From JBBROS01 sp963792675 (GTDB lineage Bacteria > Pseudomonadota > Alphaproteobacteria > Acetobacterales > Acetobacteraceae): a stretch of DNA of 64,000 nucleotides. A program made the position numbers and the translations under genes. How positions within the stretch are numbered: position 1 is the stretch's first letter; the number at the start of each line of letters is the position of its first letter. The stretch is from the NCBI GenBank assembly GCA_963792675.1, contig CAWBWT010000002.1, forward strand, positions 3,782,001-3,846,000. Reading direction: 5' to 3'. The notes beneath the pieces are model-generated. The model was not told where the DNA came from, searched no databases, and saw only the letters and a list, made by a program, of their open reading frames with translations. This document shows positions 44,370 through 55,063 of this stretch, piece after piece.

Positions 44370-46585
44370 ATGCGTCGCCTGCTTGCGTTGGGTGTTGCTG
44401 TCACGGCCTTGCCTGGCGTTCGCCGATGAGCCCGGCGCCGCGGCGCAGTTCGCCGCCGCGCGGCGGCGCACCCGGAACGCCGGCGCCGGCCCCGATCAAC
44501 CGCACCGACCCGGTCGCCTTCACCGCCGACGAGGTCCAGTACGACCGCGACAACGCCCTGGTGACCGCCACCGGCAACGTCGAGGCTGGCAGAACGACCA
44601 CATCCTGCGCGCCGACAAGATCACCTTCGACCGCAACACCAACGTCGCCGCCGCCACCGGCCACGTCGTCATGATCGAGCCCGACGGCCAGGTGCTGTTC
44701 AGCGACTACGCCGAGCTGACCGAAGGCCTGCGCGACGGCGTGCTGCGCGGCATGCGCGCGATCCTGGCCGAGAACGGCAAGCTGGTCGCCAACGGCGCCC
44801 GCCGGATCGAGGGCAAGGTCAACGAGCTGTCACGTGCGGTCTACACCACCTGCAACCTGTGCGCGAAGGACCCGAGCCAAGCCGCCGCTGTGGCAGATCC
44901 GCGCCCGCACCGCCGTGCAGGACACCGAGGCCAAGCGCATCGAATACCGCGACGCCGTGCTCGACATCTACGGCATCCCGGTCGCCGCCTTCCCGTATTT
45001 CTGGCACGCCGACCCCTCGGTGAAGCGCGCCAGCGGCTTCCTGATCCCCTCGTTCGGCCAATCGAGCACGCTCGGCGCGTTCCTCGAGACGCCCTACTAC
45101 CAGGTGATCGACGACCAATCCGACGCGACCTTCACGCCGACGCTCAGCTCCCAGAACTACCTGAACCTGCAACACCGAATACCGCCGCAAGTTCAACGAC
45201 GGCACGCTGACGGTCAACGCCGGGGTCGGCAACGACAAGGGCCTGCAGGCCGACATCTTCGCCAAGGGCCGCTTCAACTACGACGACACCTGGCGCTACG
45301 GCTTCGACATCGACCGCGCCAGCAGCTCGAAATACCTGCGCGACTACCGCGTCGCCAACCGCGGCGACGTGCTGACCAGCCGCTTCTACATCGAAGGGTT
45401 CGGCACCGGCGCCTACACCAAGCTCGACAGCCTCGCCTACCAGGGCCTCGTCGACAGCATCAACCAGAGCCGCCTGCCCTACGTGCTGCCGCGCTACGAA
45501 TACAGCTACTTCGGCGAGCCCGACGCGCTCGGCGGCCGGCTGAGCTTCGACACCACCGACTTCAACGTCGTGCGCGAGATCGGCACCAACACCCAGCGCG
45601 TCGGCGGCACGCTGAACTGGCAGCGCCCGTTCCGCGGCGCGCTCGGCGAGGTGTATGGCCTGACGCTGCAAACCGTCGCCGCCGCCTACACCGCCACCAG
45701 CCTCGACCAGAATCCCAACTACTACACCCGCGGCAGCACCGAGGCGGTGCGCGCCCATCCGCAGGTGGCGCTCAAGATGCGCTGGCCGTTCGTGCGCGAC
45801 GGCGGCGACCTGGGCACCCAGCTGATCGAGCCGATCGCCCAGATCATCGTCGCCCCCAACACATCCGGCAACCGCAACCAGCGCATCCCGAACGAGGACA
45901 GCCTGGACTTCGAGTTCACCGACCAGAACCTGTTCGCGCTCAACCGCTTCCCCGGCATCGACCGGCTCGAGGGCGGCACCGCGGCGCCAATGTGGCGCTG
46001 CACGCCAACTGGACCATCGGCGGCGCCTCGGTCGACGGCCTGATCGGCCAAAGCTACCGCTTCCACCAGGACGACACCTTCCCGATCGGCAGCGGGCTCG
46101 AGCGCAAGGCGTCCGACATCGTCACCCGCACGACCATCACGCCCGCGCCGCTGGTTCGACCTCACCGCCCGCACCCGGCTCGACCACAGCCGCTTCACCC
46201 CGCGCTTCGCCGACGTGCAGGCCAGCGCCGGGGTGCCGAAGTTCCGCGTCTCCGGCGGCTACATCTACACCGCCGTCAACCCCTACTTCCTGTACGACAC
46301 GCCCACGATCCCGGCGAGCTACTTCGTGCACCGCAACGAGATCACCCTCGGCGCCAGCACCCAGTACGGCCATTACCGGCTCAGCGGACTACGGGCGGCA
46401 GGACGTCAATACCGGCAAGACCACGTCGCTCGGCGTGCGCGCCACCTACGAGGACGAGTGCTTCATCTTCGACATCAACTTCAACCGCCGCTATCACCTC
46501 GCTGAACGGCGACAACGGCGCGAGCATCGTGCTGTTCCAGATCACCTTCAAGACCGTCGGCCAGTTCGGCTTCCACGCGTCCTGA
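44370..46585 (+). CDS. lptD: LPS-assembly outer-membrane protein LptD (about nine frameshifts)
   Basis: Starts at ATG 44370 with a signal peptide (MRRLLALGVAVTA, then LAFADE in a second frame). The OstA jellyroll includes FTADEVQYDRDNALVTATG and KITFDRNTNVAAATGHV. The beta-barrel domain has FPYFWHADPSVKRASGFLIPS, LSSQNYLNLQ, DPDAL-type strands, and a final TFKTVGQFGFHAS. Single indels near 44405, 44460, 44590, 44880, 45170, 45985, 46148, 46386 and 46500 explain every break; seven are insertions. The distinctive Cys pair near VYTTCNLC is present. Loss of this protein is normally lethal. Confidence 0.86.
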
Positions 46586-46606
46586 TCCGCGTTAGGCACC
46601 CCATCC

Positions 46607-47922
46607 ATGATCCGCCGCATCCCGTTCACCCTGCTCCTGCTGCGCGTCCGTCGCCATCCCCGCCTCGGCGCAGCCGCGCGTCCCCACCAGCTGCAGGAAA
46701 GCGCCGTGCCGGCGCCCGGAGGCGAGCAAGATCGTCGCCGTCGTCAACGGCGACGTCATCACCACCGGCGACGTCGCCGCCCGCGGCCGCCTGTTCGCGC
46801 TCAGCACCGGCCTGCCGGTGACGCCCGAGGTGCTGGACCGGCTGCGGCCGCAGGTCGCCAAGCAGCTCGTGGACGAGCGGCTGCGCCTGCAGGAAGCGCA
46901 GCGGCGCAAGATCGCCGTCACCGACAAGGAGATCGCCGACGTCGATCGCCGAGATCGAGCAGCGCAACGGCATGCCGCCCGGACGCCTGGCCGAAAGCCT
47001 CAAGGGCCAAGGCGTGGCACTCCGGACCCTGATCGACCAGGTGCGCGTGCAGATCGGCTGGGCCCGGGTGCTGCGCCAGGAAATGGGCACCAAGGCGGAC
47101 GTCAGCGACGCCGACATCGCCGACCAGGACCGCATGTTCAAGCAGCAGGTCGGCAAGCCCGAGTTCCGCGTCGGCGAGATCTTCATCCCCATCGACGACC
47201 CGGCGAAAGCGCCCGAAGCGCAGAAGTTCGCCGAGACCGTCATCGCCCAGCTGCGCTCCGGCGCGCCCTTCGGCGTCGTCGCCGCCCAGTTCAGCCAAAG
47301 CCAGACCGCGCTGCAGGGCGGCGACCTCGGCTGGGTCAGCGCCAACGAACTGGACCCCAGCGTCGCGAGCGTCGTCAAGGAGATGCCGGTCGGCGCCATC
47401 AGCAACCCGACGACAGTGCCCGGCGGCATCAGCATCGTCACCCTGCGCGCCAAACGCGAGATCGGCCGCGAGCGCAGCACGGTAATCAACCTGCGCCAGG
47501 CGTTCTTTCCGTTCCAGGGCACGCTCAACCCGGCGGCGCCGACGGCGCAGCAGCGCGCCGCCGTGGAGCAGGCGCATGCGGTGGCACGCAGCGTCCACAG
47601 CTGCGCCGACATGGAAGCGGCCAACGCCCGCGCCGGCAACGTGCGTCCGTCCGACCCCGGCGAGGTCAGGTTGGAGGGCGTCAGCTCGCCGCCGCTGCGC
47701 GCCCTGCTCGCCAGTGCGGTCGTGAACCAGCCGAGCAAGCCGATCGTCTCGCAGGAAGGCGTGGCCGTGCTGATGGTGTGCGGGCGCGACGAGAAGGTGG
47801 CGTCGGCGCCATCCAAGGAAGAGACCACGAACCGGCTGCTGCAGGAGCGTGCCGAGCTGACCTCGCGGCAGCTGCTACGGGATCTGCGACGCCGGGCGGT
47901 GCTGGACGAGCGCGGGGTCTGA
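46607..47922 (+). CDS. surA: Periplasmic chaperone/peptidyl-prolyl isomerase SurA (two frameshifts)
   Basis: About 438 residues. Signal peptide (MIRRIPFTLLLL, then SVAIPASAQP after a shift near 46645). N-terminal SurA domain: KIVAVVNGDVITTGDVAAR and LVDERLRLQEAQRRKIAV. An extra G near 46944 separates it from IAEIEQRNGMPPGRLAESL. One parvulin domain (about 190-290): FRVGEIFIPIDDPAKAPEA, FSQSQTALQGGDLGWV. It folds outer-membrane proteins, including LptD, its neighbour. The end overlaps SulP's C-terminus on the other strand by 48 bases. pdxA and rsmA, usual followers, are absent. Confidence 0.9.
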
Positions 47923-49609
47923 TCGCGGCCCCGGTTGCGGCCCAGCCTGCGAATTGGCGCCAGCCGGCGCTGCCGGAGCCGCCGCCCCCCTGACCCGCGC
48001 CATCGCCACCTCAACCGTGCTGGTGAAACGCACCAGCGGCGGACGCATGCCGTGCACCAGCAGCACCCGCATCACCGACCGGTTCGCTCCGGCCACGAAC
48101 AATGCGGCCCCGCCGCGCGACGCGCGCTTGGCCACCCCCTGCATGGCCGCCGCCGCCGAGGAATTCGAGCACCGTCACGCCGGACACGTCGATCACGTAA
48201 GCCCGCGGGTGCTCGCCGATACGGTCCAGCGCTGCGCCGACCGCGGCCGCCGCGCCGAAGAAGAACGCGCCCGACACCCGGTACACGATCACGTCGGGAT
48301 CGATCGCCAGCGGCGCCTCGGCCAGACGGTCGGGCGGCTCCACCTGCACAGTTTGCGCCATCCGCTGCAGGAACAGCAGCGTGCCGAGCGCGAAGCCGAC
48401 CAGGATGCCCTCCGTCAGGTCACGGAACACCACCAGCAAGAACGTCGCCGACACCACCACCGCGTCGCCGCGCGAAGCGCGCAGCAGGGTCCAGAACTGA
48501 TGCCGCTCGGCCATGTTCCACGCCACCACCGCAAGCACGCCGGCCAGCGCGGCCAGCGGGATGAAGCGTGCGAGCGGCGCCGCGAGCAACATGAACAACA
48601 GCAGAAACGCGGCGTGCAGCATGCCCGCGACCGGCCCGCGCGCCCCGGCGCGAACGTTGGTGGCGGTCCGCGCAATGGTGCCCGTGACGCAGAAGCCGCC
48701 GAACAGGGCCGAACCGATATTGGCCACGCCCTGCGCGACCAGCTCCATGTTCGACCGGTGCCGCCGGCCGGACATGCTGTCGGCGACCACCGCGGAAAGC
48801 AGGCTCTCGATGCATCCCAGCAGCGCGAACGACACCGCGGCCGGCAGCGCCTCCGCGACGCGATCCCAGCCGAGCGGCGGCAGTCGCGGCATCGGCAGCG
48901 TTTGCGGGATGCCGCCGAAGGCGGTGCCGATCGTGGCAACCGGCAGCCCGGCTGCCCAGGCCGAGAGGCTGCCGACCGCGACCGCGATCAGCATGCCGGG
49001 CCAGTGCGGACGCCAGCGCCGCACGGCCAGGATGGTGCCGATGCAGAGCGCCGCAATCGCGCAGGCCGCGACGTTGACGCTCGGCAGGGCGCTGCCCAGC
49101 GCGGCGAGCTTAGGCAGCAGCGGCCCCGGCTCATGCTCGAGCGTGAGCCCCAGCAGTTCGTGCAGCTGGCTGGCGAAGATGATGACCGCGATGCCGGCGG
49201 TGAAGCCCACCGTGACGGGATAGGGGATGTAGCGGATGAAGGTCCCGAGCCGCAGCGCGCCGACCGCGATCAACACCACGCCGGACAGCAGCGTCGCCAG
49301 CAACAACCCGTCGACGCCGTGCAGCGCGACCGTGGCCGCCACCAGCACGATGAAGGCGCCCGCCGGGCCGCCGATCTGGAACCGGCTGCCGCCCAGCAGC
49401 GACACCAGGAAGCCGCCCACGATGGCGGTGTAGAGGCCGCGGTCCGGCCCGACGCCGGATGCGATCGCGATCGCCATCGACAGCGGCAGCGCCACGATCG
49501 CTACTGTCAGCCCGGCAACCGCATCGATACGCAGCTCGCGCGACCCATACCCCTCGCGCAGCACGGACAGCAACGCGGGTTCGAACAACTCGGGTGAAGG
49601 CCCGCCCAT
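47875..49609 (-). CDS. SulP-family anion transporter with STAS domain (one frameshift)
   Basis: About 577 residues: 10-14 spans and a C-terminal STAS domain. It opens LRIDAVAGLTVAIVALPLSM, with FQIGGPAGAFIVLVAATVA and RSNMELVAQGVANIGSALFGG (both SulP marks). STAS includes AYVIDVSGVTVLEFL. An extra G near 48160 moves the rest into another frame, restoring LAAAAMQGVAKRASRGGAALFV. Exchange or uptake of sulfate, bicarbonate or similar anions is expected. ATG 49609. Read with the shift, the gene runs to 47875. Confidence 0.88.
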
Positions 49610-49674
49610 TCCGATCCCAACTTAGAAAAGCGCTGGAATCGTTCCTACTCCGTTACTGTGCGCCGAAACAAGCC

Positions 49675-50043
49675 TCAGCGGCTGCGGATCCACTCTTCCA
49701 GGATCGCCATGTTGCGGAGGTTGGCCTTGAACGCCATGTCGAACAGGTCACCGACGACCGGCACCGATCCGCCGATCACCTCGACGCCGATATTGGCCAG
49801 CATCCGCCCGAGCATCCCCGCCGGCGCGCCCATCGACCGAGCCTCGTACACGATATAGAGCGACACCAGACCCAGCAGCACGTCGCCCGCCACCGGCGCC
49901 AAGCCGAACAGGCTGTTGATGCCGAACCGGAACTTGGTCCCGGGCAGGCCGAACTGGGCGTCGAGCAGCCAGGCGAGCTTGCGCAGCCGCGCCAGGCGGG
50001 CCAGGGCGTCGGGGACAGTCCGGGCGAAGGTTGCAGTGTTCAT
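49675..50043 (-). CDS. DUF4112 membrane protein
   Basis: 122 residues. Matches the DUF4112 pattern: LARLRKLAWLLDAQFGLPG, KFRFGINSLFGLAPVAGDVL, then GGSVPVVGDLFDMAFKANLRNM. One or two membrane-associated hydrophobic segments (VLLGLVSLYIVYEA). ATG at 50043; the longer open frame upstream is not family-like. Function unknown. Downstream of the thioesterase by 65 bases. Confidence 0.88.
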   Translation of the reverse strand: MNTATFARTVPDALARLARLRKLAWLLDAQFGLPGTKFRFGINSLFGLAPVAGDVLLGLVSLYIVYEARSMGAPAGMLGRMLANIGVEVIGGSVPVVGDLFDMAFKANLRNMAILEEWIRSR

Positions 50044-50108
50044 GGGTCTTACATCTGCACCGGGCCGGCTTGTTGCAAGGGTGGCCCGAACAGGATTTTG
50101 TGTGGGCG

Positions 50109-50519
50109 CTACATCGCGTATGTCGCGCGGCCGATCGCCACCAGAACCCTCGCGTCGTTGAATACGTCGACATCCACCACGCCCACGGTTCGGCCTTGCC
50201 GCCGCACCGTCGCCACCGCATGCAGGTCGGTGCCGATCGCCGGGCGCAGGTAGTCGACGCGGAAATTGATTGTCGGCAATGGCTGCCCGACCGCCATCAC
50301 CAAGGCGAAATCGCCGGCCGTGTCGATCACCGCCGCGATCGGGCCGCCGTGCCACTGGCCGCTGCCCGCCATTCGCTCGAACTCGGGCCGCATCGGCGCC
50401 AAGATCTCAATCCGGCCGGCGTCCGGATCGGCGCTGACGCAGCGCAGCCGGGCGAATGCCATGAACGGGGACTGCTCCAGCCACGCCTGGATGCCGGCGG
50501 CGTCGAGCGGCAGGGTCAT
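50109..50519 (-). CDS. PaaI-family hotdog-fold acyl-CoA thioesterase
   Basis: 136 residues with the hotdog layout. The conserved catalytic loop is QWHGGPIAAVIDTAGDFAL, where His-Gly-Gly-Pro and the Asp are PaaI-type marks. The following strand is LPTINFRVDYLRPA. It should hydrolyse short or aromatic acyl-CoAs. Divergent from the CaiB-type CoA-transferase, 63 bases apart, which fits acyl-CoA metabolism at this locus. Confidence 0.88.
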   Translation of the reverse strand: MTLPLDAAGIQAWLEQSPFMAFARLRCVSADPDAGRIEILAPMRPEFERMAGSGQWHGGPIAAVIDTAGDFALVMAVGQPLPTINFRVDYLRPAIGTDLHAVATVRRQGRTVGVVDVDVFNDARVLVAIGRATYAM

Positions 50520-50582
50520 GACGCCGACCCTAACAGCGGCCGCCGGCTTGTCCAATCCGCGGCCCCGGTTCACCGTGCGCCG

Positions 50583-51767
50583 ATGCTCACCGATCTCCCC
50601 CTCGAGGGCACCACCGTGCTGGCCTTCGAGCACGCCGTCGCGGCGCCGCTCGCGACCCGGCACATGGCCGACCTCGGCGCCGACGTGATCAAGATCGAGC
50701 GGCCCGAAGGCGGCGACTTCGCCCGCGGCTACGACGCCGCCGTGCACGGCCAGTCGAGCTTCTTCGTCTGGCTCAACCGCGGCAAGCGCAGCCTGGCGCT
50801 CGACCTCAAGTCGCCGCCGGCGGCCAGCGTGCTGCCGGCGCTGCTGGCCCGCGCCGATATCGTGGTGCAGAATCTCGCCCCCGGCGCCGCCGCCCGGCTC
50901 GGCCTCGGCTGGGACACGCTGCATGCCGCGCATCCCGCCCTGATCCTGTGTGACATCAGCGGCTATGGCGATACGGGTCCTTATGCCGGACGCAAGGCCT
51001 ACGACATGCTGATCCAGGCCGAGGCCGGGCTGATGGGCGTCACCGGCTCGGCCCACGAGCCGTCGCGGGTCGGCGTCTCGGCCGCCGATATCGCCACCGG
51101 CATGTACGCCTTTTCCGGCTGCCTCGCCGCCTTGCTGCGCCGCGGGCGCACCGGGCGCGGCACCCACATCGATGTCACCATGCTCGACGCCTTGGCCGAA
51201 TGGATGGGCAGCCCCTACGGCCATGCGATGTACGGGGCCGGGTCGCCGCCGCGCAACGCGAGCAGCCACCCCAAGATCGCCCCCTACGGCGTCTTTCCGG
51301 TGGCCGACGGGGCGATCCTGCTCGGCATCCAGAACGAGCGCGAATGGGTGCAGTTCTGCACCCGCGTGCTGCGCGACCCGGCGCTCGCGGCCGATCCCCG
51401 CTTCGCCGCCAACGTGGCCCGGGTGGCGAACCGGGCGGCGCTGGACGCCGTCATCGCCGCCGCGCTGTCGCCCTTGTCCGCCGACGCCGCCGAGGCGTTG
51501 CTGCTGGCGGCCGGCATCGCCAGCGCCCGGGTGCGCGACGCGGCCGAAGCTGCCGCCCACCCGCAATTCGCCGCCCGTCACCGCTGGGGAGAGGTGGCGA
51601 CGCCGGCCGGACCCGTCGAGGCCTTGGCGCCGCCCTGGACACTGGACGCCGCCACCCTGCCGATGCGCGCGGTCCCGGCCCTCGGGCAGCACACGGCGGA
51701 GATCTTGGCCGAGTTGGGCTTGGCCGAGTTGGGCTTGGCCGCATCCTCGGCCGCCGCAGAACCGTAG
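50583..51767 (+). CDS. CaiB/BaiF (family III) CoA-transferase
   Basis: 394 residues. Family marks: VLAFEHAVAAPLATRHMADLGADVIKIE (in part), the catalytic Asp in RKAYDMLIQAEAGLMG, and GRGTHIDVTMLDALAEWM. It transfers CoA between carboxylic acids. Near the C-terminus a perfect 15-base tandem repeat (TTGGCCGAGTTGGGC twice, about 51708-51740) gives LAELGLAELGLA, a recent duplication. Followed by a lipoprotein, Nudix and prpE on the same strand. Confidence 0.94.
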   Translation: MLTDLPLEGTTVLAFEHAVAAPLATRHMADLGADVIKIERPEGGDFARGYDAAVHGQSSFFVWLNRGKRSLALDLKSPPAASVLPALLARADIVVQNLAPGAAARLGLGWDTLHAAHPALILCDISGYGDTGPYAGRKAYDMLIQAEAGLMGVTGSAHEPSRVGVSAADIATGMYAFSGCLAALLRRGRTGRGTHIDVTMLDALAEWMGSPYGHAMYGAGSPPRNASSHPKIAPYGVFPVADGAILLGIQNEREWVQFCTRVLRDPALAADPRFAANVARVANRAALDAVIAAALSPLSADAAEALLLAAGIASARVRDAAEAAAHPQFAARHRWGEVATPAGPVEALAPPWTLDAATLPMRAVPALGQHTAEILAELGLAELGLAASSAAAEP

Positions 51768-51795
51768 CAGGGAGGCACCGACGGATCCCTGCCCC

Positions 51796-52323
51796 ATGCA
51801 CCGCGTCTCGTTCCTGCTGATCCTCCTCCTCGCCGGTTGCAGCGACCCGCTTCCGGTCGCCGGCTTCCGCGACACCGCGCCGGCGCTCGACCCGGTGCGC
51901 TTCTTCACCGGCCATGTCCGCTCCTGGGGCGTGCTGGAGGACCGCTCCGGCCAGCCGACGTCCATCGTCACCACCGATTGCAGCGGCAGCGCCGACGGCC
52001 CGGACGCGCTGCGCATGACCCAGCATCTCGCCGTCGGCCACGAACCGCCGGTGACGCGGGAGTGGCGGATGCGCCGGATCGGGCAAGGCCGGTTCGAGGC
52101 GACCGCGAACGACATGGTCGGCACCGCCATCGGCGAAGCCTCGGGCAACGCGTTTCATTGGCAATGGACGCTGGCGCTCTCGCCCGGCAACGCGCTGAAG
52201 AACGTCACCATGGACCAATGGTGGTTTCTGCAGCCGGACGGCTCCTTGCTGAACCGGACCACGATCCGCAAGCTGGGCATCATTGCCGCCGAGGTGACCG
52301 AGCATTTTGTCCCCGACCACTGA
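51796..52323 (+). CDS. DUF3833-family lipoprotein
   Basis: 175 residues. Signal peptide with lipobox LLLAGC, Cys at residue 15. DUF3833 stretches: FFTGHVRSWGVLEDRSGQP, REWRMRRIGQGRFEATANDMVG, WQWTLALSPGNALKNVTMDQWWFL. Probably outer-membrane lipoprotein; role unknown. Its end overlaps the Nudix start by 17 bases. Confidence 0.85.
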   Translation: MHRVSFLLILLLAGCSDPLPVAGFRDTAPALDPVRFFTGHVRSWGVLEDRSGQPTSIVTTDCSGSADGPDALRMTQHLAVGHEPPVTREWRMRRIGQGRFEATANDMVGTAIGEASGNAFHWQWTLALSPGNALKNVTMDQWWFLQPDGSLLNRTTIRKLGIIAAEVTEHFVPDH

Positions 52324-53032
52324 CCTGTCGCTCGATTGGGGCGTGCTGCCGCTCGACGGCGACGTCAGCCTGCGGATCGCGCGCGCCATGCCGCCGCTCG
52401 ACCCGGCGCTGGACGCCGTGATCGAGCGGCATTGGCAGCGCGCCCAAGCCGCCCACCGCCTGTTCAACGGCCAAGTGTTCTGCGCCGACCGGGTCACGCC
52501 GCCCGGCCTGATCGAGGGGCACTGGACCGAGTATCGCCGCGTGGTCGCGCAGATGGCCGACCCGGCGCTGTTCGAGTTGCTGCGCGTGCGCGGCGTCGCC
52601 GTTTGCGGCTTGCTGTGCGGCCCCGACGGGGTTGCGGTCGGCCGGCGCGAAGCGGCGTCGGTCTACCAGGCCGGCCAGTGGCAGCTGCCGCCGGCCGGCA
52701 GCGTCGACGGTGCCGCGGCCACGCCCGGCGGCGCCGATTGGCGCCGGGCCATGCTGCAGGAACTCGGGGAGGAACTCGGCTTGCTCGAGGCCGACACCGC
52801 TTCGCTCCGCCCGTTATGCCTGATCCAGCACCCGACCGGCGTGCTGGATATCGGGGTCCGCATCGACACGCCGCTGGACGCCGCCGCGATCCTCGCCCGC
52901 CACGACGCGAGCGGCGATGCCGAATACGATCGCTTGCTCGTTCGGCCGGCCGGCGCCGTCGCGGCAGCCGTCGCGGCCGACGGCGGAGTTCTGGTGCCGT
53001 CCTCGCGACTGCTGCTGCAACGCCTCGGTTGA
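52307..53032 (+). CDS. Nudix-family hydrolase with altered Nudix box
   Basis: 241 residues from TTG 52307 (MSPTTDLSLDWGVLPLDG). The Nudix helix region reads WRRAMLQELGEELGL. The three Glu of REUxEE are kept but the Arg is Gln, and the usual Gly-x5-Glu before it is not clear. Activity may be altered or lost. It resembles phosphohydrolases acting on nucleoside-linked substrates, perhaps CoA. Located between the lipoprotein and prpE. The start is uncertain because it overlaps the lipoprotein end. Confidence 0.78.
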   Translation: MSPTTDLSLDWGVLPLDGDVSLRIARAMPPLDPALDAVIERHWQRAQAAHRLFNGQVFCADRVTPPGLIEGHWTEYRRVVAQMADPALFELLRVRGVAVCGLLCGPDGVAVGRREAASVYQAGQWQLPPAGSVDGAAATPGGADWRRAMLQELGEELGLLEADTASLRPLCLIQHPTGVLDIGVRIDTPLDAAAILARHDASGDAEYDRLLVRPAGAVAAAVAADGGVLVPSSRLLLQRLG

Positions 53033-53106
53033 CCCCCGCGTCGGCGGCACGGCAACCTGCGAACGCGGCCACGCAACGAGCCGCTCCGGACAGGGGGGAA
53101 CGCGCG

Positions 53107-55008
53107 GTGACCGGCACCTACCAGGCAACCTACGCGGACTGGCAACGCGACCCCGCTGCGTTCTGGCTGGACGCGGCCGGCGCGATCGATTGGGTGACGC
53201 CGCCCCGCATCGGCTTCGACCCGACCCAAGGACCTTACGGGCGCTGGTTCCCCGACGGCGTGTGCAACACCTGCCACAACGCGCTCGACCGCCATGTCGC
53301 CGCCGGGCGCGGCGGCCAGGCCGCGATCCTGTACGACAGCCCGGTCACCGGGGCGAAGCGTACGATCACCTATGCCGAGTTGCTGGCCGAGGTGGAGGCC
53401 TGCGCTGCGGCGCTGCAGGACCTGGGCGTGGGTAAGGGCGACCGGGTGATCCTGTACATGCCGATGGTGCCCGAAGCCCTGGTCGGCATGCTGGCCTGCG
53501 CCCGCATCGGCGCCGTCCACTCCGTCGTGTTCGGCGGGTTCGCCGCCCGCGAGCTCGCCACCCGCATCGACGATGCCGCCCCGCGTGTGATCCTGTCGGC
53601 GTCGTGCGGGATCGAGCCGACCCGGACCGTGGCCTACAAGCCGCTGCTGGACGAGGCGATCCGGCTGGCCGCCCACAAGCCGGAAGCCTGCGTGATCCTG
53701 CAGCGACCGCAGCTCGGGGCGGACCTCATGCCCGGCCGCGACCACGACTGGGCCGCGTTGCGCGCCGCCCATGCAGGACGCCGCGTCCCCTGCACGCCGG
53801 TCGCCGCAACCGACCCGCTCTATATCCTCTATACCTCCGGCACCACCGGGCGGCCGAAAGGCGTGGTGCGCGACAATGGCGGCCACATGGTGGCGCTGCG
53901 CTGGACCATGTCGGCGATCTACGGCATGGCGCCGGGCGAGGTGTTCTGGACCGCGTCCGACGTCGGCTGGGTGGTCGGCCACTCCTACATCGTCTACGCG
54001 CCGCTGCTCGCCGGCTGCACCACGGTGCTGTACGAAGGCAAGCCGGTCGGCACCCCGGACGCCGGCGCGTTCTGGCGCGTGGTCCAGGAGCACGCCGTCC
54101 GCGTCCTGTTCACCGCGCCCACAGCGCTCCGCGCCATCCGCAAGCAGGATCCAGAGGCGGCGCTGCTCCACGGCCACGACCTCGGCGGCTTCCGCGCCCT
54201 GTTCCTCGCCGGCGAACGCGCCGACCCCGACACGCTGCGCTGGGCCGAACGGATCCTGCGCGTGCCGGTAATCGACCATTGGTGGCAGACCGAGACCGGC
54301 TGGCCGATTGCCGCCAACCCGCTCGGCATCGAGGCGCTGCCAGTCAAGGCCGGCTCGCCAACGCTGCCGATGCCCGGCTACGCGGTTGAGGTGCTGGACG
54401 TGGACGGCCGCCCGGTGCCGCGCGGCGAGATGGGCACCCTTGCGATCAAGCTGCCGCTGCCGCCCGGCGCCCTGCCGACGCTGTGGAATGCCGAGCGCCG
54501 TTTCCACGACAGCTACCTGGCCGAGTTCCCCGGCTGGTACACCACCGCCGACGCCGGCACGATGGACGCGGAGGGCTACCTGTTCGTCATGGGCCGTACC
54601 GACGACGTGATCAACGTGGCCGGGCACCGCCTTTCGACCGGGGCCATGGAGGAGGTGGTCGCCCTGCATCCGGCCGTGGCCGAATGCGCGGTCATCGGCG
54701 TGCAAGACGCGTTGAAGGGCGAGGTGCCGTGCGGCTTCATCATCCTCAAGGACGGTGCGGCCGGCGACCCCGCCGACATCGAGCGCGAGGTGGTCCGCCT
54801 GGTGCGGGACACGATCGGGCCGGTGGCGGCGTTCGGCCGCGTGGTGGTGGTCGACCGGCTGCCGAAGACACGGTCGGGCAAGATCCTGCGGGCGACCATG
54901 AAGCGCATCGTCCAGGACGAGCCCTACACGGTGCCGGCCACCATCGAGGACACCGCCTCACTCGACGAGATCGCCCGCGTCGCTGCCCGGCTGCACGGGC
55001 CGACTTAA
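53107..55008 (+). CDS. prpE: Propionyl-CoA synthetase
   Basis: A 633-residue ANL-family acyl-CoA synthetase. N-terminal ACAS domain: PAAFWLDAAGAIDWVTPP. AMP-binding P-loop LYTSGTTGRPKGVVRD near residue 242. HWWQTETGWP. Hinge GRTDDVINVAGHRLSTG. The acetylatable Lys is in PKTRSGKILR near 595. The sequence favours PrpE over Acs (NTCHNALDRHV at about residue 54, TRDNGGH-like loop). It activates propionate. GTG start 53107. CaiB-type transferase nearby suggests shared acyl-CoA metabolism; no prpBCD genes here. Confidence 0.94.
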   Translation: MTGTYQATYADWQRDPAAFWLDAAGAIDWVTPPRIGFDPTQGPYGRWFPDGVCNTCHNALDRHVAAGRGGQAAILYDSPVTGAKRTITYAELLAEVEACAAALQDLGVGKGDRVILYMPMVPEALVGMLACARIGAVHSVVFGGFAARELATRIDDAAPRVILSASCGIEPTRTVAYKPLLDEAIRLAAHKPEACVILQRPQLGADLMPGRDHDWAALRAAHAGRRVPCTPVAATDPLYILYTSGTTGRPKGVVRDNGGHMVALRWTMSAIYGMAPGEVFWTASDVGWVVGHSYIVYAPLLAGCTTVLYEGKPVGTPDAGAFWRVVQEHAVRVLFTAPTALRAIRKQDPEAALLHGHDLGGFRALFLAGERADPDTLRWAERILRVPVIDHWWQTETGWPIAANPLGIEALPVKAGSPTLPMPGYAVEVLDVDGRPVPRGEMGTLAIKLPLPPGALPTLWNAERRFHDSYLAEFPGWYTTADAGTMDAEGYLFVMGRTDDVINVAGHRLSTGAMEEVVALHPAVAECAVIGVQDALKGEVPCGFIILKDGAAGDPADIEREVVRLVRDTIGPVAAFGRVVVVDRLPKTRSGKILRATMKRIVQDEPYTVPATIEDTASLDEIARVAARLHGPT

Positions 55009-55063
55009 CGTTTCAGCAGTCATTACCCGGTAAAAGCAGGACGTTCTCTTTCGAGGCCGAGCC

